Assembly: GCA_029934055.1 (NCBI GenBank) | Contig: JAOZMZ010000012.1 | Coordinates: 1 to 37,402, forward strand | Length of the DNA stretch: 37,402 nucleotides | Source of the DNA: Kiritimatiellia bacterium | Lineage (GTDB): Bacteria; Verrucomicrobiota; Kiritimatiellia; B70-G9 | Direction: 5' to 3' | Shown: positions 1 to 8,076 of the stretch, in pieces | How the letters are laid out: each line of letters begins with the position of its first letter | How positions within the stretch are numbered: the first letter of the stretch is position 1 | Notes under the pieces: model-generated | What the model was told of the DNA's origin: nothing | Databases searched by the model: none | What the model saw: the letters and a program-made list of their open reading frames with translations, nothing else | Position numbers and translations under genes: made by a program

Positions 1-323
1 AGGGTTTTTCGGTCGCTGATCTGGAGACGCCGGTTACGAAGGGCACCAGTGGGATCGTCGTTCTTACTGCAGCCGAACTGCGCGGAGGCGAGGAGACCGC
101 GTGTGTCCGTTGCGGGCGTTGTGTGGATGTGTGTCCGCTCAATTTGGTGCCGACCAAAATCGCCATGGCTTCCCGGCACGAGGACTGGGAACTGGCACAG
201 AAGTATGACATAAACGCGTGCATGGAATGCGGGTGTTGCGCCTACACCTGTCCGGCCCGGATCCCGCTGGTACAGTTGATACGCATGGGCAAGGCGCGGA
301 TTGCGGCCATGCACGCGAAGTAG
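1..323 (+). CDS. rnfC: RnfC C-terminal part (electron transport complex subunit C), truncated at window edge
   Basis: RnfC is the peripheral NADH/ferredoxin-side iron-sulfur subunit of the Rnf complex. Only the last ~107 codons are present, read in frame from base 3; the start and flavin/NADH-binding part lie outside the window. Two classical [4Fe-4S] motifs are visible: CVRCGRCVDVCP and CMECGCCAYTCP, spaced as in RnfC proteins, followed by a short basic tail ending in HAK. It is the first visible gene of a tight operon in the order C-D-G-E-A-B, with rnfD beginning 16 bp after its stop. That order is the one known from Acetobacterium-type Rnf operons rather than the A-B-C-D-G-E order of gamma-proteobacteria. 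Identity is secure from the motifs plus the downstream genes. Confidence 0.93.
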   Translation, partial: GFSVADLETPVTKGTSGIVVLTAAELRGGEETACVRCGRCVDVCPLNLVPTKIAMASRHEDWELAQKYDINACMECGCCAYTCPARIPLVQLIRMGKARIAAMHAK

Positions 324-339
324 AGGCGGCAAGGTGGTC

Positions 340-1341
340 ATGACGGATACAGCGAAAGACAAGAAGGACGGCGGCGGCGAGTGGAGTCGCTTGAATGTTG
401 CGCCGTCGCCGCACATTGCCGCGCCGGTCAGTACGCGGCGTATGATGGTTGATGTGCTCCTGGCGCTGTTGCCGGTGCTGGGAGTGTCGTTCTATGTGTT
501 TGGATGGTTCAGTGTGTTTCAGGCCCTGCTGGCCACGGCGACATGCGTTGTAGTCGAGGCCGTGAGCATGCTGATATTGAGGCGGCCGGTGAGGATAACG
601 GACGGCTCGGCGGTGGTGACGGGGTTGATACTGGCGATGTCCCTGCCGGGCACGGCGCCGTGGTACGTGACCGTGATCGGAGCTTCTGCGGGGATTTTCC
701 TGGGGAAGGTGGTCTTCGGTGGATTGGGGCAGAACATTTTTAATCCGGCCATGGTGGGGCGCGCTTTCGTGATGATTGCCTTTCCGGCGGCGATGGGGGC
801 TGCGGGGTACGTTGATGCGCATTCCCCGGTACAGGCTGTGACCCAGGCGACGCCCTTGACGGCCCTCAAGCAGATGGGGCAAGGCACGCCGCTGACTGCG
901 TTGCTGCTGGGCAATACCAACGGTTCTCTCGGTGAGACGAGCGCGTTGGCATGTTTGCTGGGCGGGATGTATCTGGTCATCCGCAGGACGGCATCGTGGG
1001 AGATACCGGCGGGGATCCTGGCGGCGGCGGGGTTGATCAGTGCGGCGGTGAACCATTTCGGCCCGGGGACGCCGTGGGACGTGTGGCATCATCTTGCCGG
1101 CGGTGCGCTGCTTTTCGGTGCTTTCTACATCGCGACCGATCCGGTGACGAGTCCCTTGACGTCGCGCGGAAAATGGATATTCGGAGTAGGTATCGGGGTA
1201 CTGGTGATGATTTTGCGTTACCTGAGCGGTTACCCGGAAGGGGTGATGTTTTCGATTCTGTTGATGAATGCGGCGGTGCCGCTCATAAATCGTCTCACCG
1301 TTCCGGAACCGGTGGGCGGACACGTCCGCAAGGCACGATGA
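340..1341 (+). CDS. rnfD: RnfD, membrane flavoprotein subunit of Rnf complex
   Basis: RnfD is an integral inner-membrane subunit that carries a covalently bound FMN and belongs to the ion-translocating core. The 333-residue product has many hydrophobic segments and family signatures: TDGSAVVTGLILAMSLP, NIFNPAMVGRAF and, near the C-terminus, YIATDPVTSPLT. The stretch VTQATPL around Thr171 sits where the FMN-accepting threonine is expected, so Thr171 is the likely attachment site; this is by analogy. I chose ATG 340, preceded by AGGCGGCAAGG, over an in-frame TTG at 301 that would overlap rnfC by 23 bp and add a basic non-homologous leader. The N-terminal ~20 residues are charged and cytoplasmic. 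rnfG starts 16-22 bp downstream. Confidence 0.95.
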   Translation: MTDTAKDKKDGGGEWSRLNVAPSPHIAAPVSTRRMMVDVLLALLPVLGVSFYVFGWFSVFQALLATATCVVVEAVSMLILRRPVRITDGSAVVTGLILAMSLPGTAPWYVTVIGASAGIFLGKVVFGGLGQNIFNPAMVGRAFVMIAFPAAMGAAGYVDAHSPVQAVTQATPLTALKQMGQGTPLTALLLGNTNGSLGETSALACLLGGMYLVIRRTASWEIPAGILAAAGLISAAVNHFGPGTPWDVWHHLAGGALLFGAFYIATDPVTSPLTSRGKWIFGVGIGVLVMILRYLSGYPEGVMFSILLMNAAVPLINRLTVPEPVGGHVRKAR

Positions 1342-1357
1342 GGATTGGGAAAAGGAT

Positions 1358-1963
1358 GTGAGCGTGGAGAAGGACAGTCAGACCAGCAGCATGAAGGCCG
1401 GGGCAGGGAACTATTTTGTGCAGGCCTGGCTGGTGATCGTGTTGGCGCTGCTTTTCGGGCTGGCGCTGGCGGGGGTCCACAGTGCGCTTTCGCCGCGGAT
1501 TGCGGCCAACAAGTTGCAGGAGACGCTTGCCGAGGTGCCGCGGCTGGTGCCGGGTGCGGTCAAGGCCGAGCGGGAGACGGTGGGCGGGATACCGGTCTAT
1601 CGTGCCTTGGACAAGGACGGCGCGGTGGCCGGCTGGGTTCTGCCGGCCAGCGGGCAGGGCTTCTCGGACCGGATTGAACTCCTGGTCGGGCTGGATGCGA
1701 CGGCCGGGCGTATTACCGGTCTCTACGTACTGGATCAGAAAGAGACGCCCGGGTTGGGCAATCGCATTTCGGAGGAGGGATGGCGCGCCCAGTTCAGGGG
1801 CAAGAGCACCGGGAAACCGCTCGTGGTGACCAAGGGCGGCGCCGGCGGCGAGAGTGAGATTCAGGCCGTGACCGGGGCTACGATTTCATCGGAGAGCGTG
1901 GTGGGAATAGTGAACCGGGCCGTGACGGCTTTTCGCGCGGCGTTGAAGGCATCCGGGGAGTGA
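1358..1963 (+). CDS. rnfG: RnfG, FMN-binding subunit of Rnf complex
   Basis: RnfG is a single-pass membrane protein whose extracytoplasmic FMN-binding domain carries a covalent flavin. The product (201 residues from GTG 1358) has one N-terminal membrane segment (about residues 22-45, WLVIVLALLFGLALAGV) and the diagnostic flavinylation motif VTGATISS, with the acceptor expected at Thr175. The sequence LDQKETPGLGNRI is also typical of the family. The start is uncertain between GTG 1358 (GGGA seven bases upstream) and GTG 1364 (AAAGGA seven bases upstream). Length matches the usual ~190-210 residues. It sits between rnfD and rnfE with very short gaps, consistent with translation from one transcript. 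Confidence 0.94.
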   Translation: MSVEKDSQTSSMKAGAGNYFVQAWLVIVLALLFGLALAGVHSALSPRIAANKLQETLAEVPRLVPGAVKAERETVGGIPVYRALDKDGAVAGWVLPASGQGFSDRIELLVGLDATAGRITGLYVLDQKETPGLGNRISEEGWRAQFRGKSTGKPLVVTKGGAGGESEIQAVTGATISSESVVGIVNRAVTAFRAALKASGE

Positions 1964-1970
1964 CGAGTTG

Positions 1971-2594
1971 ATGAGGACAGAAGACGGACCAACTCCGCTT
2001 GAAAGGTTCATCCGCGGCATCCTGCCGGAGAACCCGGTATTCCGGCAGATGTTGGGATTGTGTCCGACGCTGGCGGTGACCAACAACGTCAAGGCGGCCC
2101 TGACGATGTCGGCCGCGGTGCTTTTCGTTCTCTTCAGTGCGAACGTCATTGTCAGCCTGATCCGCGGGTTGCTGAAGCCGCACCTGCGGATCTTGGTGTT
2201 CACTTTGACGATCGCCACATTCGTGACCATCGCCGATCGGGTGATAGCGGCTTTCATGTTCGGAATGAGCAAGCAGCTCGGGCCGTACGTTCCGCTGATC
2301 ATCGTCAATTGCATCATAATAGCGCGCTGTGAGGTATGTGCTTCGCGGCAGTCGGTATGGCATGCGGCCGCGGATGCGGTCGGTCAGGCGCTGGGATTCA
2401 CGCTGGCGCTTTTGAGCATTGCGAGCATCCGCGAGGTGCTGGGCAGCGGAACCTGGCTGGGGATGCGGGTGATGCCGGGAGTCTGGCCGGATTGGGTGAT
2501 CATGGTGTTGCCGCCCGGGGCGTTCCTCACGCTGGGGCTGCTCCTGGGACTGGTGAACTGGCTGGGGACGCTGCGGCGCCGCCCGGCTTCGTGA
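1971..2594 (+). CDS. rnfE: RnfE, membrane subunit of Rnf complex
   Basis: RnfE and RnfA are paralogous six-helix membrane proteins forming the ion-translocating, iron-sulfur-bearing centre of Rnf (homologous to NqrD/NqrE). This 207-residue protein shows the RnfE hallmark near the N-terminus, [19 protein letters not shown], whose Cys lies in the cluster-binding half-helix. A second conserved segment, [17 protein letters not shown], contains the matching Cys. The start is ATG 1971 with a GGGGAG ribosome-binding site; an in-frame TTG three bases upstream is less likely. It follows rnfG by 7 bp and precedes rnfA by 10 bp. The two Cys-containing half-helices agree with the [2Fe-2S] cluster described between RnfA and RnfE. 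Confidence 0.95.
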   Translation: MRTEDGPTPLERFIRGILPENPVFRQMLGLCPTLAVTNNVKAALTMSAAVLFVLFSANVIVSLIRGLLKPHLRILVFTLTIATFVTIADRVIAAFMFGMSKQLGPYVPLIIVNCIIIARCEVCASRQSVWHAAADAVGQALGFTLALLSIASIREVLGSGTWLGMRVMPGVWPDWVIMVLPPGAFLTLGLLLGLVNWLGTLRRRPAS

Positions 2595-2604
2595 GGAGAC
2601 GCAG

Positions 2605-3375
2605 ATGGATTATGCAGTATCATTGTTGCTGATAGCGGTCGGGGCGGCCCTGATCAACAATTTCGTCCTGCATTACTTCGTGGGGTTGTGTCCTTTCCTG
2701 GGGGTATCCCGTCGTTTGGACACGGCTTTCGGCATGGGCAGTGCGGTGACGTTCGTTATTTCCATTGCGGCCTTCCTGAGCTGGACGCTGACCTATTTCA
2801 TATTGCGTCCGGGCGCGCCGCTGACGACCTTGATCGCCGGACGGCCGCTTGACCTGAGTATCCTGAATTACATCCTATACATTTTCGTGATTGCATCCTC
2901 GGTGCAGTTCGTCGAGATGTACGTCCGCAAGTTTTTCCCGCATCTCTATCGGGCTTTCGGGGTGTATCTGCCGCTGATAACGACCAACTGCGCGATTCTC
3001 TTTGCGTGTCTCGAAATCATGAAGCACGTTTCCGGCGTGGATGATCCCTCCAAGGTGTGGGGGCTGGGGCAATCGCTTGTGCTGGCGTTTTTTGCGGGGA
3101 TCGGGTTCACCGTGGCGATATCCCTGATGGCGGGTATCCGTGAGGACCTGGACCTGTGCGATGTTCCGGCGGCCCTGCGGGGGGCGGGGATCACCTTCAT
3201 CGTGGCCGGCATCATGGCGCTGGGATTTATGGGATTTACGGGTGTTGATCGGGGCCTGGAGAAGGCCTTGCGGAAGGACGGACATTCCCGGGCGCCCCGG
3301 CGGGAGGCGGTTGTTCATCAGCAGACGGGGACGGGCGCGCTTGGAGGAGAGGGGGCGGCGGGAGGCAGGAGTTGA
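2605..3375 (+). CDS. rnfA: RnfA, membrane subunit of Rnf complex, with C-terminal extension
   Basis: RnfA pairs with RnfE in the membrane core of the Rnf pump. Family signatures are [18 protein letters not shown] at the N-terminus and [17 protein letters not shown] in the middle, each with the conserved cluster-ligand Cys. The start is ATG 2605 behind GAGGAG. The predicted protein is 256 residues, whereas RnfA is usually ~190-200. The membrane core ends near residue 216 (GFMGFTGVD). The last ~40 residues form a charged, Gly/Arg-rich tail without recognisable homology, running up to a stop that lies one base before the rnfB start. The tail may be a real cytoplasmic extension or simply unconstrained read-out to the next stop; it carries the rnfB ribosome-binding site in its coding sequence. 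Confidence 0.94.
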   Translation: MDYAVSLLLIAVGAALINNFVLHYFVGLCPFLGVSRRLDTAFGMGSAVTFVISIAAFLSWTLTYFILRPGAPLTTLIAGRPLDLSILNYILYIFVIASSVQFVEMYVRKFFPHLYRAFGVYLPLITTNCAILFACLEIMKHVSGVDDPSKVWGLGQSLVLAFFAGIGFTVAISLMAGIREDLDLCDVPAALRGAGITFIVAGIMALGFMGFTGVDRGLEKALRKDGHSRAPRREAVVHQQTGTGALGGEGAAGGRS

Positions 3376-3376
3376 G

Positions 3377-4291
3377 ATGAATCCGGTGATGATAGCCATG
3401 GCGGGGGGAACGATGCTGGCGCTGGCGCTGGTCATGGCATGGATACTGGGCTGGGCAAACCGCAAGTTCCATGTCGAGACGGACGCACGGGTGGCGGCGA
3501 TCGAGGCGGTTCTTCCGGGGGCGAACTGCGGTGGTTGTGGTTACGTCGGCTGCAGCGAATACGCCGAGGCGGTCGTGCGCGGCGAGGCGGCGCCGGACCT
3601 GTGCACGGTGGGCGGTGAGGCCACGGCACGCGAGGTGGCCGCGATAATGGGGGTGGAAGTCGAGCAGCGCTGGGCGTATCGGCCGGCGGTCCACTGCGGG
3701 GCGACGTATGATGACCGCCTGCAGCGGAGTGAATATCACGGCGAACAGACGTGTGCGGCGGCGAACCTGGTTGCGGGGGTGCAGGGTTGCACGTACGGCT
3801 GTCTGGGGTTCGGGGATTGTGTGCGGGCGTGTGATTTCGATGCGATCCACATCATAGACGGGCTAGCGGTGGTGGACTACGAGAAGTGCGTGGGTTGCGG
3901 GGCGTGTGCGCGGGCGTGTCCGCGGAACATCATTTCGATGATACCTTTCAAGTCCGAGCGGATGTTGATCGTCGCCTGTTCCAACAAGGACAGCGGCAAG
4001 GATGTTCGGGCGGTCTGCAAGGTGGGCTGCATCGGCTGTGGGGTATGTCACCGCACCGCGGCGGATCTTTTCAGCGTCAAGGATCATCTTTCGCAGATTG
4101 ATTATGACCAGTATGATCCCGAGAAGATGGATGCCGCCAAGCTGGCCGTGCGCAAGTGTCCGATGCGGCGGCTGGTATTCGTGGGCAAGCCGAGCGAGAA
4201 GGACATTGCCGAGACGGCCGGCGAGGAGGCCCCGGCGGTAGCAACTGCAGACTTCAAGACGACCGTAGACCGGACCGGGTGGCGCGGGTGA
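3377..4291 (+). CDS. rnfB: RnfB, multi-cluster ferredoxin-like subunit of Rnf complex
   Basis: RnfB accepts electrons from reduced ferredoxin and passes them into the complex. The 304-residue protein begins with a membrane anchor (about residues 5-27). It continues with the RnfB-type [4Fe-4S] motif using Cys51, 54, 59 and 76, then motifs with Cys138/142/148/152 and Cys171/174/177/181. A further Cys-rich set (Cys214/218/221/224, plus Cys201 and Cys261) can hold extra clusters, as in the long RnfB proteins of acetogens. The start is ATG 3377, one base after the rnfA stop and behind GGAGG; a longer upstream reading frame exists but overlaps rnfA without homology. It closes the rnfCDGEAB operon; the next gene starts 98 bp later. 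Confidence 0.95.
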   Translation: MNPVMIAMAGGTMLALALVMAWILGWANRKFHVETDARVAAIEAVLPGANCGGCGYVGCSEYAEAVVRGEAAPDLCTVGGEATAREVAAIMGVEVEQRWAYRPAVHCGATYDDRLQRSEYHGEQTCAAANLVAGVQGCTYGCLGFGDCVRACDFDAIHIIDGLAVVDYEKCVGCGACARACPRNIISMIPFKSERMLIVACSNKDSGKDVRAVCKVGCIGCGVCHRTAADLFSVKDHLSQIDYDQYDPEKMDAAKLAVRKCPMRRLVFVGKPSEKDIAETAGEEAPAVATADFKTTVDRTGWRG

Positions 4292-4389
4292 GGGCGAGCG
4301 GCTGGAAAGCCGGGGTTTCTCCGGGGCGGGCGCCGATACTTGGACGGGCGAGAGGGCCGTCTGGCCCATACATCCGGCAGGAGTAAAGA

Positions 4390-5229
4390 ATGCGGCTGGC
4401 AGCCGACACGCATGTGCACATATACCCCGAGTACAATCTCGAGGACGTGTTCCGCTATGCCCTGCGCAATTTAGAGAAAGCGGCCGGGAATGCTTCGGGG
4501 GGTGCAAGTGCGCGGGCGATATTTCTGGTGGAGCGCAGCGGCTTCAATTTCTTCGATGATTTGCGGGAGGGAAAAATGTCGCCGGGTGTGGAGTTCAGGG
4601 TGGAGGAGTCGCCGGAGGAGGAGTGCCTCAAGATCACAAGGCGGCATGAGGGTGCGGACCCTCTTTACGTCATAGCGGGGAGGCAGTTGACCACCTATGA
4701 AGGTCTGGAAGTGCTGGCGCTGGCGGGTCGGCCGGCCACTGAGGATGGACATGCGGTCGGTACGATCATCGAGGCGGTCCTCGGCTATGGAGCGGTTGCG
4801 GTGCTCAACTGGGCCCCCGGCAAGTGGCTTTTTCAGCGGGGACGAATCGTGCGGCGCCTGATAGAGCAATCCGTCCCCGGAGAAATATGCCTGGCGGACA
4901 GTGCCCTGCGTCCGTGGGGGGTTCCGATTTCGGCCCTTATGAGGATGGGAATCAAGGAAGGGTTGCACCTGTTGCTCGGCACCGATCCGTTTCCTTTCGC
5001 CGGAGAGGAGAGGACGATCGGCACCTGCGGGGTGCTTATAGAGGAGGGGTTCGATCCGCAGGAGCCGGTGAGTTCGGTGCGGCGCCTCTTGCGAGACCCG
5101 CGGGTCGTAGTGCGGCGCGTGGGGAGACGTCCCCCGGCATGGCGGGTGGCGGCAAAGTTGTGGCGATGGCACAGAATGGCGCGGGTGCTGAGTCAGCCGG
5201 TTCACGGCCGGGTTGGAGGGCGGAGATGA
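4390..5229 (+). CDS. PHP/amidohydrolase-like putative metal-dependent hydrolase
   Basis: The function is not known precisely. The 279-residue protein starts with MRLAADTHVHIYP, where the Asp-Thr-His-Val-His motif is the usual first metal-binding element of PHP and amidohydrolase-fold enzymes. Later conserved-looking stretches are LNWAPGKWLFQRG (about 139-151) and GTDPFPFAGEE (about 198-208), the latter with an Asp in a position typical of a C-terminal metal ligand. No signal peptide or membrane segment is seen. The start is ATG 4390 behind GGCAGGAG. The stop overlaps the start of the next gene (ATGA), so the two are translationally coupled. Coupling to a polysaccharide pyruvyl transferase family protein suggests a role in surface polysaccharide metabolism, by inference only. 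Confidence 0.6.
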   Translation: MRLAADTHVHIYPEYNLEDVFRYALRNLEKAAGNASGGASARAIFLVERSGFNFFDDLREGKMSPGVEFRVEESPEEECLKITRRHEGADPLYVIAGRQLTTYEGLEVLALAGRPATEDGHAVGTIIEAVLGYGAVAVLNWAPGKWLFQRGRIVRRLIEQSVPGEICLADSALRPWGVPISALMRMGIKEGLHLLLGTDPFPFAGEERTIGTCGVLIEEGFDPQEPVSSVRRLLRDPRVVVRRVGRRPPAWRVAAKLWRWHRMARVLSQPVHGRVGGRR

Positions 5230-6449
5230 TTTCAAGGATTGCCTTGCTGGGATCATCCTCGGGGCGCAACGCGGGAGATGCGGCCCTGATGGCCGGGATC
5301 ATGGAGGCCGTGGATCATGAATGCGGGACGGGCATGCAGTACCTGGTGCCGACAATCCGGCCGGAGTACATCCGCGCGCATTACCGATCCGATGCGCGCC
5401 CGCTGCCGACCCTTCCCTGGAACCTGGCGCTGAAAATGCTGGGACGCCCGACCTGGCGGGCGGTGGTCGAATCGGATTTAACCCTGCTTTTCGACGCGAT
5501 CCTTTTCGACCGGGCTTTGTTCAATCCGCTCTTCAATTTCATGTCGTCGCTCTATCTGATACTTCCCCGGGCCAAGCGGCGCGGTAAGGTGATGGGGTGT
5601 TATGACGTCGGGGTGGGTCCGGTGAACACGCGCGCGGGGCGTGGGATGCTCAAGAGGCTCGCCGAGTTGATGGATTTCATAACCGTGCGGGATGAGGCTT
5701 CGCGGCTTATCCTGGAGGAGGTCGGTGTTGAAAATCCGCATATCCTCGTGGGCGCGGACGCGGCCCTGGACGTGACGGCCGCGAGTGAGGAACGCGTGGA
5801 CGCGATTCTTGCAGGACTCGGACTGGACCCCCACAGGCCGTTTCTGGCGGTTAACATCAATGCCTACGTGGATACCTGGGCCGCAACGCGAGGGGCCCCG
5901 CTCGGGAAACGACGCTTCCTGGAAACCTACGCGGGAGCGTTGCATGATTTCTTGCGGCGGGAATCGGTGCCGGTGTTGTTTGTCTGTACGCAGCACATGG
6001 ATATCGCGATCACGCGCGAACTGATGGCGATGGTCAGGGTGCCGGAAGGGCAGGCGTTGTTTGCGAACCGTGAATACGACCACTATGATGTGAAGGGAGT
6101 ACTCGGGCGCGCGGCGCTGGTATGTGGCATGCGTCTGCATTGCACCATCATGGCGGCCGGCGAGCTGACGCCCGTGGTGGCTCTTGAATACCAGCCCAAG
6201 TTGGCGCACTTTTTCGCTTCCCTGGGCATGCCCGGGGAGTGCCTGAGTTTCAAGGACTTCTCGCGGGAACGCCTGGGGGAACTGATGCTCGAGGGGTGGC
6301 GGCGGCGTGACGAGCTGCGGGGCAGGCTGGAGGCGCGTGTACCGGTACTCAAGCGCCGGGCACGGGCGCCGGCCGAGATCATAGCGGGACTGCATAGGGG
6401 CGAAGACCTGGAAGTGGTTTTCAGGAGAGTGGCGGAGACCCTGGAGTAA
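5226..6449 (+). CDS. Polysaccharide pyruvyl transferase family protein (CsaB-like)
   Basis: Members of this family transfer a pyruvyl ketal from phosphoenolpyruvate to a sugar in cell-wall or capsular polysaccharides. The 407-residue protein opens with the Rossmann-type segment ALLGSSSGRNAGDAALMAG (about residues 6-24), typical of the PS_pyruv_trans domain. It ends with the family's C-terminal nucleotide/acceptor-site block: a CGMRLHC motif followed by an Ala/Gly-rich turn and ALEYQPKLAHFF. I chose ATG 5226, which overlaps the stop of the upstream hydrolase in ATGA and is preceded by GGAGGGCGGAG. An open frame extends further upstream but lies inside the previous gene. The substrate cannot be told from the sequence; some family members act as other glycan-modifying enzymes. 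Confidence 0.82.
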   Translation: MISRIALLGSSSGRNAGDAALMAGIMEAVDHECGTGMQYLVPTIRPEYIRAHYRSDARPLPTLPWNLALKMLGRPTWRAVVESDLTLLFDAILFDRALFNPLFNFMSSLYLILPRAKRRGKVMGCYDVGVGPVNTRAGRGMLKRLAELMDFITVRDEASRLILEEVGVENPHILVGADAALDVTAASEERVDAILAGLGLDPHRPFLAVNINAYVDTWAATRGAPLGKRRFLETYAGALHDFLRRESVPVLFVCTQHMDIAITRELMAMVRVPEGQALFANREYDHYDVKGVLGRAALVCGMRLHCTIMAAGELTPVVALEYQPKLAHFFASLGMPGECLSFKDFSRERLGELMLEGWRRRDELRGRLEARVPVLKRRARAPAEIIAGLHRGEDLEVVFRRVAETLE

Positions 6450-6473
6450 AAGGCGGGAAAGGTGGTTGGCAAC

Positions 6474-7472
6474 ATGGCGTCGGACAAGGCAATCGAATTG
6501 GTAAGTGGGGCATCCGGTTTTGTGGGTGGGCACCTGGTGAAGTTGCTGTCGCGAGAGGGGCGGCGGGTGCGGGCCATGGTGCGCAATCCTGACAAGGCCG
6601 TGGATTTGCAGCAGTTGCCGGGAGTGGAGATCGTGGTGGGCGACCTGCGTGACCCGAAAAGTTTGCAGCGCGCGGTTTCCGGTGTGAGGCGCGTATACCA
6701 CATCGCCGCACTATTCAGACAGGCGGGGTTTCCCGACGAGGTTTTCTACGACGTCAACCGGGAGGGAACCCGGCGCATGCTGGAGGCGGCGATTGCGGCG
6801 GGGGTGGAACGTTTCGTGCATTGTTCCACGGTGGGCGTGTTGGGACACATAGCCGAGCCGCCGGCGGATGAGAACACGCCGTACAATCCCGGAGACGTAT
6901 ACCAGCGCAGCAAGATGGAGGGGGAAAAGGTTGCCCTGGAATATTTCCGTGAGGGCCGCATGCGCGGGGTGGTTATCCGTCCGGCGATGATTTACGGTCC
7001 GGGTGACATGCGCACGCTGAAGCTCTTCCGGATGGTGGCGCGGCGGCGTTTTTTCTATGTCGGGGCGGGTACCGCGCACGTTCATTTCATAGACGTGCGT
7101 GACCTGGTGAGGGCCTTCATGGCGGCGATGGACCGCGGCCACCTGAATGGAGAGATATACATTATCGCGGGGGAGCGCGCCCTGCCCCTGAAGGAAATGG
7201 TGGAGATGATCGCTGCCAGACTGGGAGTGCCGCCGCCGCGGCTGCATCTGCCGGTGAAGCCGATGCAGTGGGCCGGTTCTTTGTGCGAGGCGGTATGCAC
7301 ACCGTTGGGGATCGAGCCGCCGCTTTTCCGGCGGAGGGTGGATTTTTTCACCAAGAGCCGCTGGTTCGATGCTTCCAAGGCGCGGCGTGACCTCGATTTT
7401 CGGCCCTCCAGAACCTTTGAGGAGGAACTGGACGATATCATCGGGTGGTATCGGGAACACGGCTACCTGTGA
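6474..7472 (+). CDS. NAD-dependent sugar epimerase/dehydratase (extended SDR, HpnA-like)
   Basis: This extended short-chain dehydrogenase acts on nucleotide sugars or similar substrates in the cytoplasm. It has the N-terminal dinucleotide-binding motif GASGFVGG (about residues 12-19), an acidic residue after the second strand region (VVGDLRDP), a catalytic Ser-Thr region (VHCSTVGVLG) and the YxxxK pair in VYQRSKMEGEK. The overall pattern resembles hopanoid-associated epimerase HpnA, but no other hopanoid genes are nearby, so the name is not applied. The likely start is ATG 6474 behind AAAGGTGG; GTG 6462 is an in-frame alternative. Length (332) is normal. It follows the pyruvyl transferase family gene by 24 bp and probably shares its transcript. 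Confidence 0.85.
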   Translation: MASDKAIELVSGASGFVGGHLVKLLSREGRRVRAMVRNPDKAVDLQQLPGVEIVVGDLRDPKSLQRAVSGVRRVYHIAALFRQAGFPDEVFYDVNREGTRRMLEAAIAAGVERFVHCSTVGVLGHIAEPPADENTPYNPGDVYQRSKMEGEKVALEYFREGRMRGVVIRPAMIYGPGDMRTLKLFRMVARRRFFYVGAGTAHVHFIDVRDLVRAFMAAMDRGHLNGEIYIIAGERALPLKEMVEMIAARLGVPPPRLHLPVKPMQWAGSLCEAVCTPLGIEPPLFRRRVDFFTKSRWFDASKARRDLDFRPSRTFEEELDDIIGWYREHGYL

Positions 7473-7560
7473 GGCTGCGGCGCTGACCGGCTTTGGCGGC
7501 CGGGGCGTGCAGCCGTGTGGGGGAAAGGGGGCTGTTGCAGCGGGTGGAGAAGAGTCGGAT

Positions 7561-8076
7561 TCAGCTCCAGCGTTCGTAGCGGACGATTTCGGGCAGGGGT
7601 TTGCGGGATTTCCGCGCGGGGGGTGAATCCGTTGGGTAGCCCAGGGGCGTCATAACGACCGGCGATACGTGTGCGGGCAGTCCGAGGGCTTCGCTGAGGG
7701 TGACGGGGTCGAAGGCGGCGATCCAGCAGGTTCCGAGCCCGAGATCGGCGGCGCAGAGAGTGATGTGATCCATGGCGATGGCGGCGTCTACCTCGGAGTA
7801 ATTCTTGCCGTCGCGCCGCACCCAGGCGGCGGAAGGTTCGCTGCAGACGACGATGATGACGGGGGCCGAGCGGAACCAGTCGCGGGGATAGGCGCGGGCG
7901 ACGGCGCGGCGGGCATCTTCGCCGCGCACGACGATGAAATACCACGGCTGCGCGTTGTTGGCCGAGGGGGCGAGACGCGCGGCCTCGAGGATGGTATTGA
8001 GGTCGTCTTCGGCGACGGGGCGTGCGGCGTAGCTGCGCACGCTGTAACGGGTGCGTGCGAGGTCAATGAATTTCAT
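7561..8076 (-). CDS. Nitroreductase family protein
   Basis: This FMN-dependent NAD(P)H oxidoreductase of the nitroreductase superfamily is predicted to be cytosolic and dimeric. The 171-residue protein begins MKFIDLARTRYSVRSYA, the usual FMN-phosphate-binding Arg-rich opening (RxSxR type). It continues with LEAARLAPSANNAQPWYFIVV, the flavin-contacting Ser-Asn-Gln segment given here in part, and ends with a family-typical LGYP turn (MTPLGYPTD). The start is ATG at 8076, directly behind AGGAGGCAGAAG. The first 14 bases overlap the end of the upstream minus-strand glycosyltransferase gene, so the two may be cotranscribed. Physiological substrate unknown; family members reduce nitroaromatics, quinones or enones. 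Confidence 0.88.
   Translation of the reverse strand: MKFIDLARTRYSVRSYAARPVAEDDLNTILEAARLAPSANNAQPWYFIVVRGEDARRAVARAYPRDWFRSAPVIIVVCSEPSAAWVRRDGKNYSEVDAAIAMDHITLCAADLGLGTCWIAAFDPVTLSEALGLPAHVSPVVMTPLGYPTDSPPARKSRKPLPEIVRYERWS

Noticed and set aside
4824-5225. N-terminal extension of the pyruvyl transferase family protein
   Set aside because: The open frame upstream of ATG 5226 lies entirely within the preceding gene, has no homology-like pattern, and the coupled ATGA start has a good ribosome-binding site.
6474-7472. Assignment of the epimerase as hopanoid-pathway HpnA
   Set aside because: Similarity is to a broad extended-SDR group and no squalene or hopanoid genes are present in the window.
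7473-7560. Terminator between the convergent epimerase and nitroreductase genes
   Set aside because: The 88-bp gap has GC-rich partial inverted repeats (GGCTGC/GCAGCC) but loops are long and no T-tract follows on either strand.
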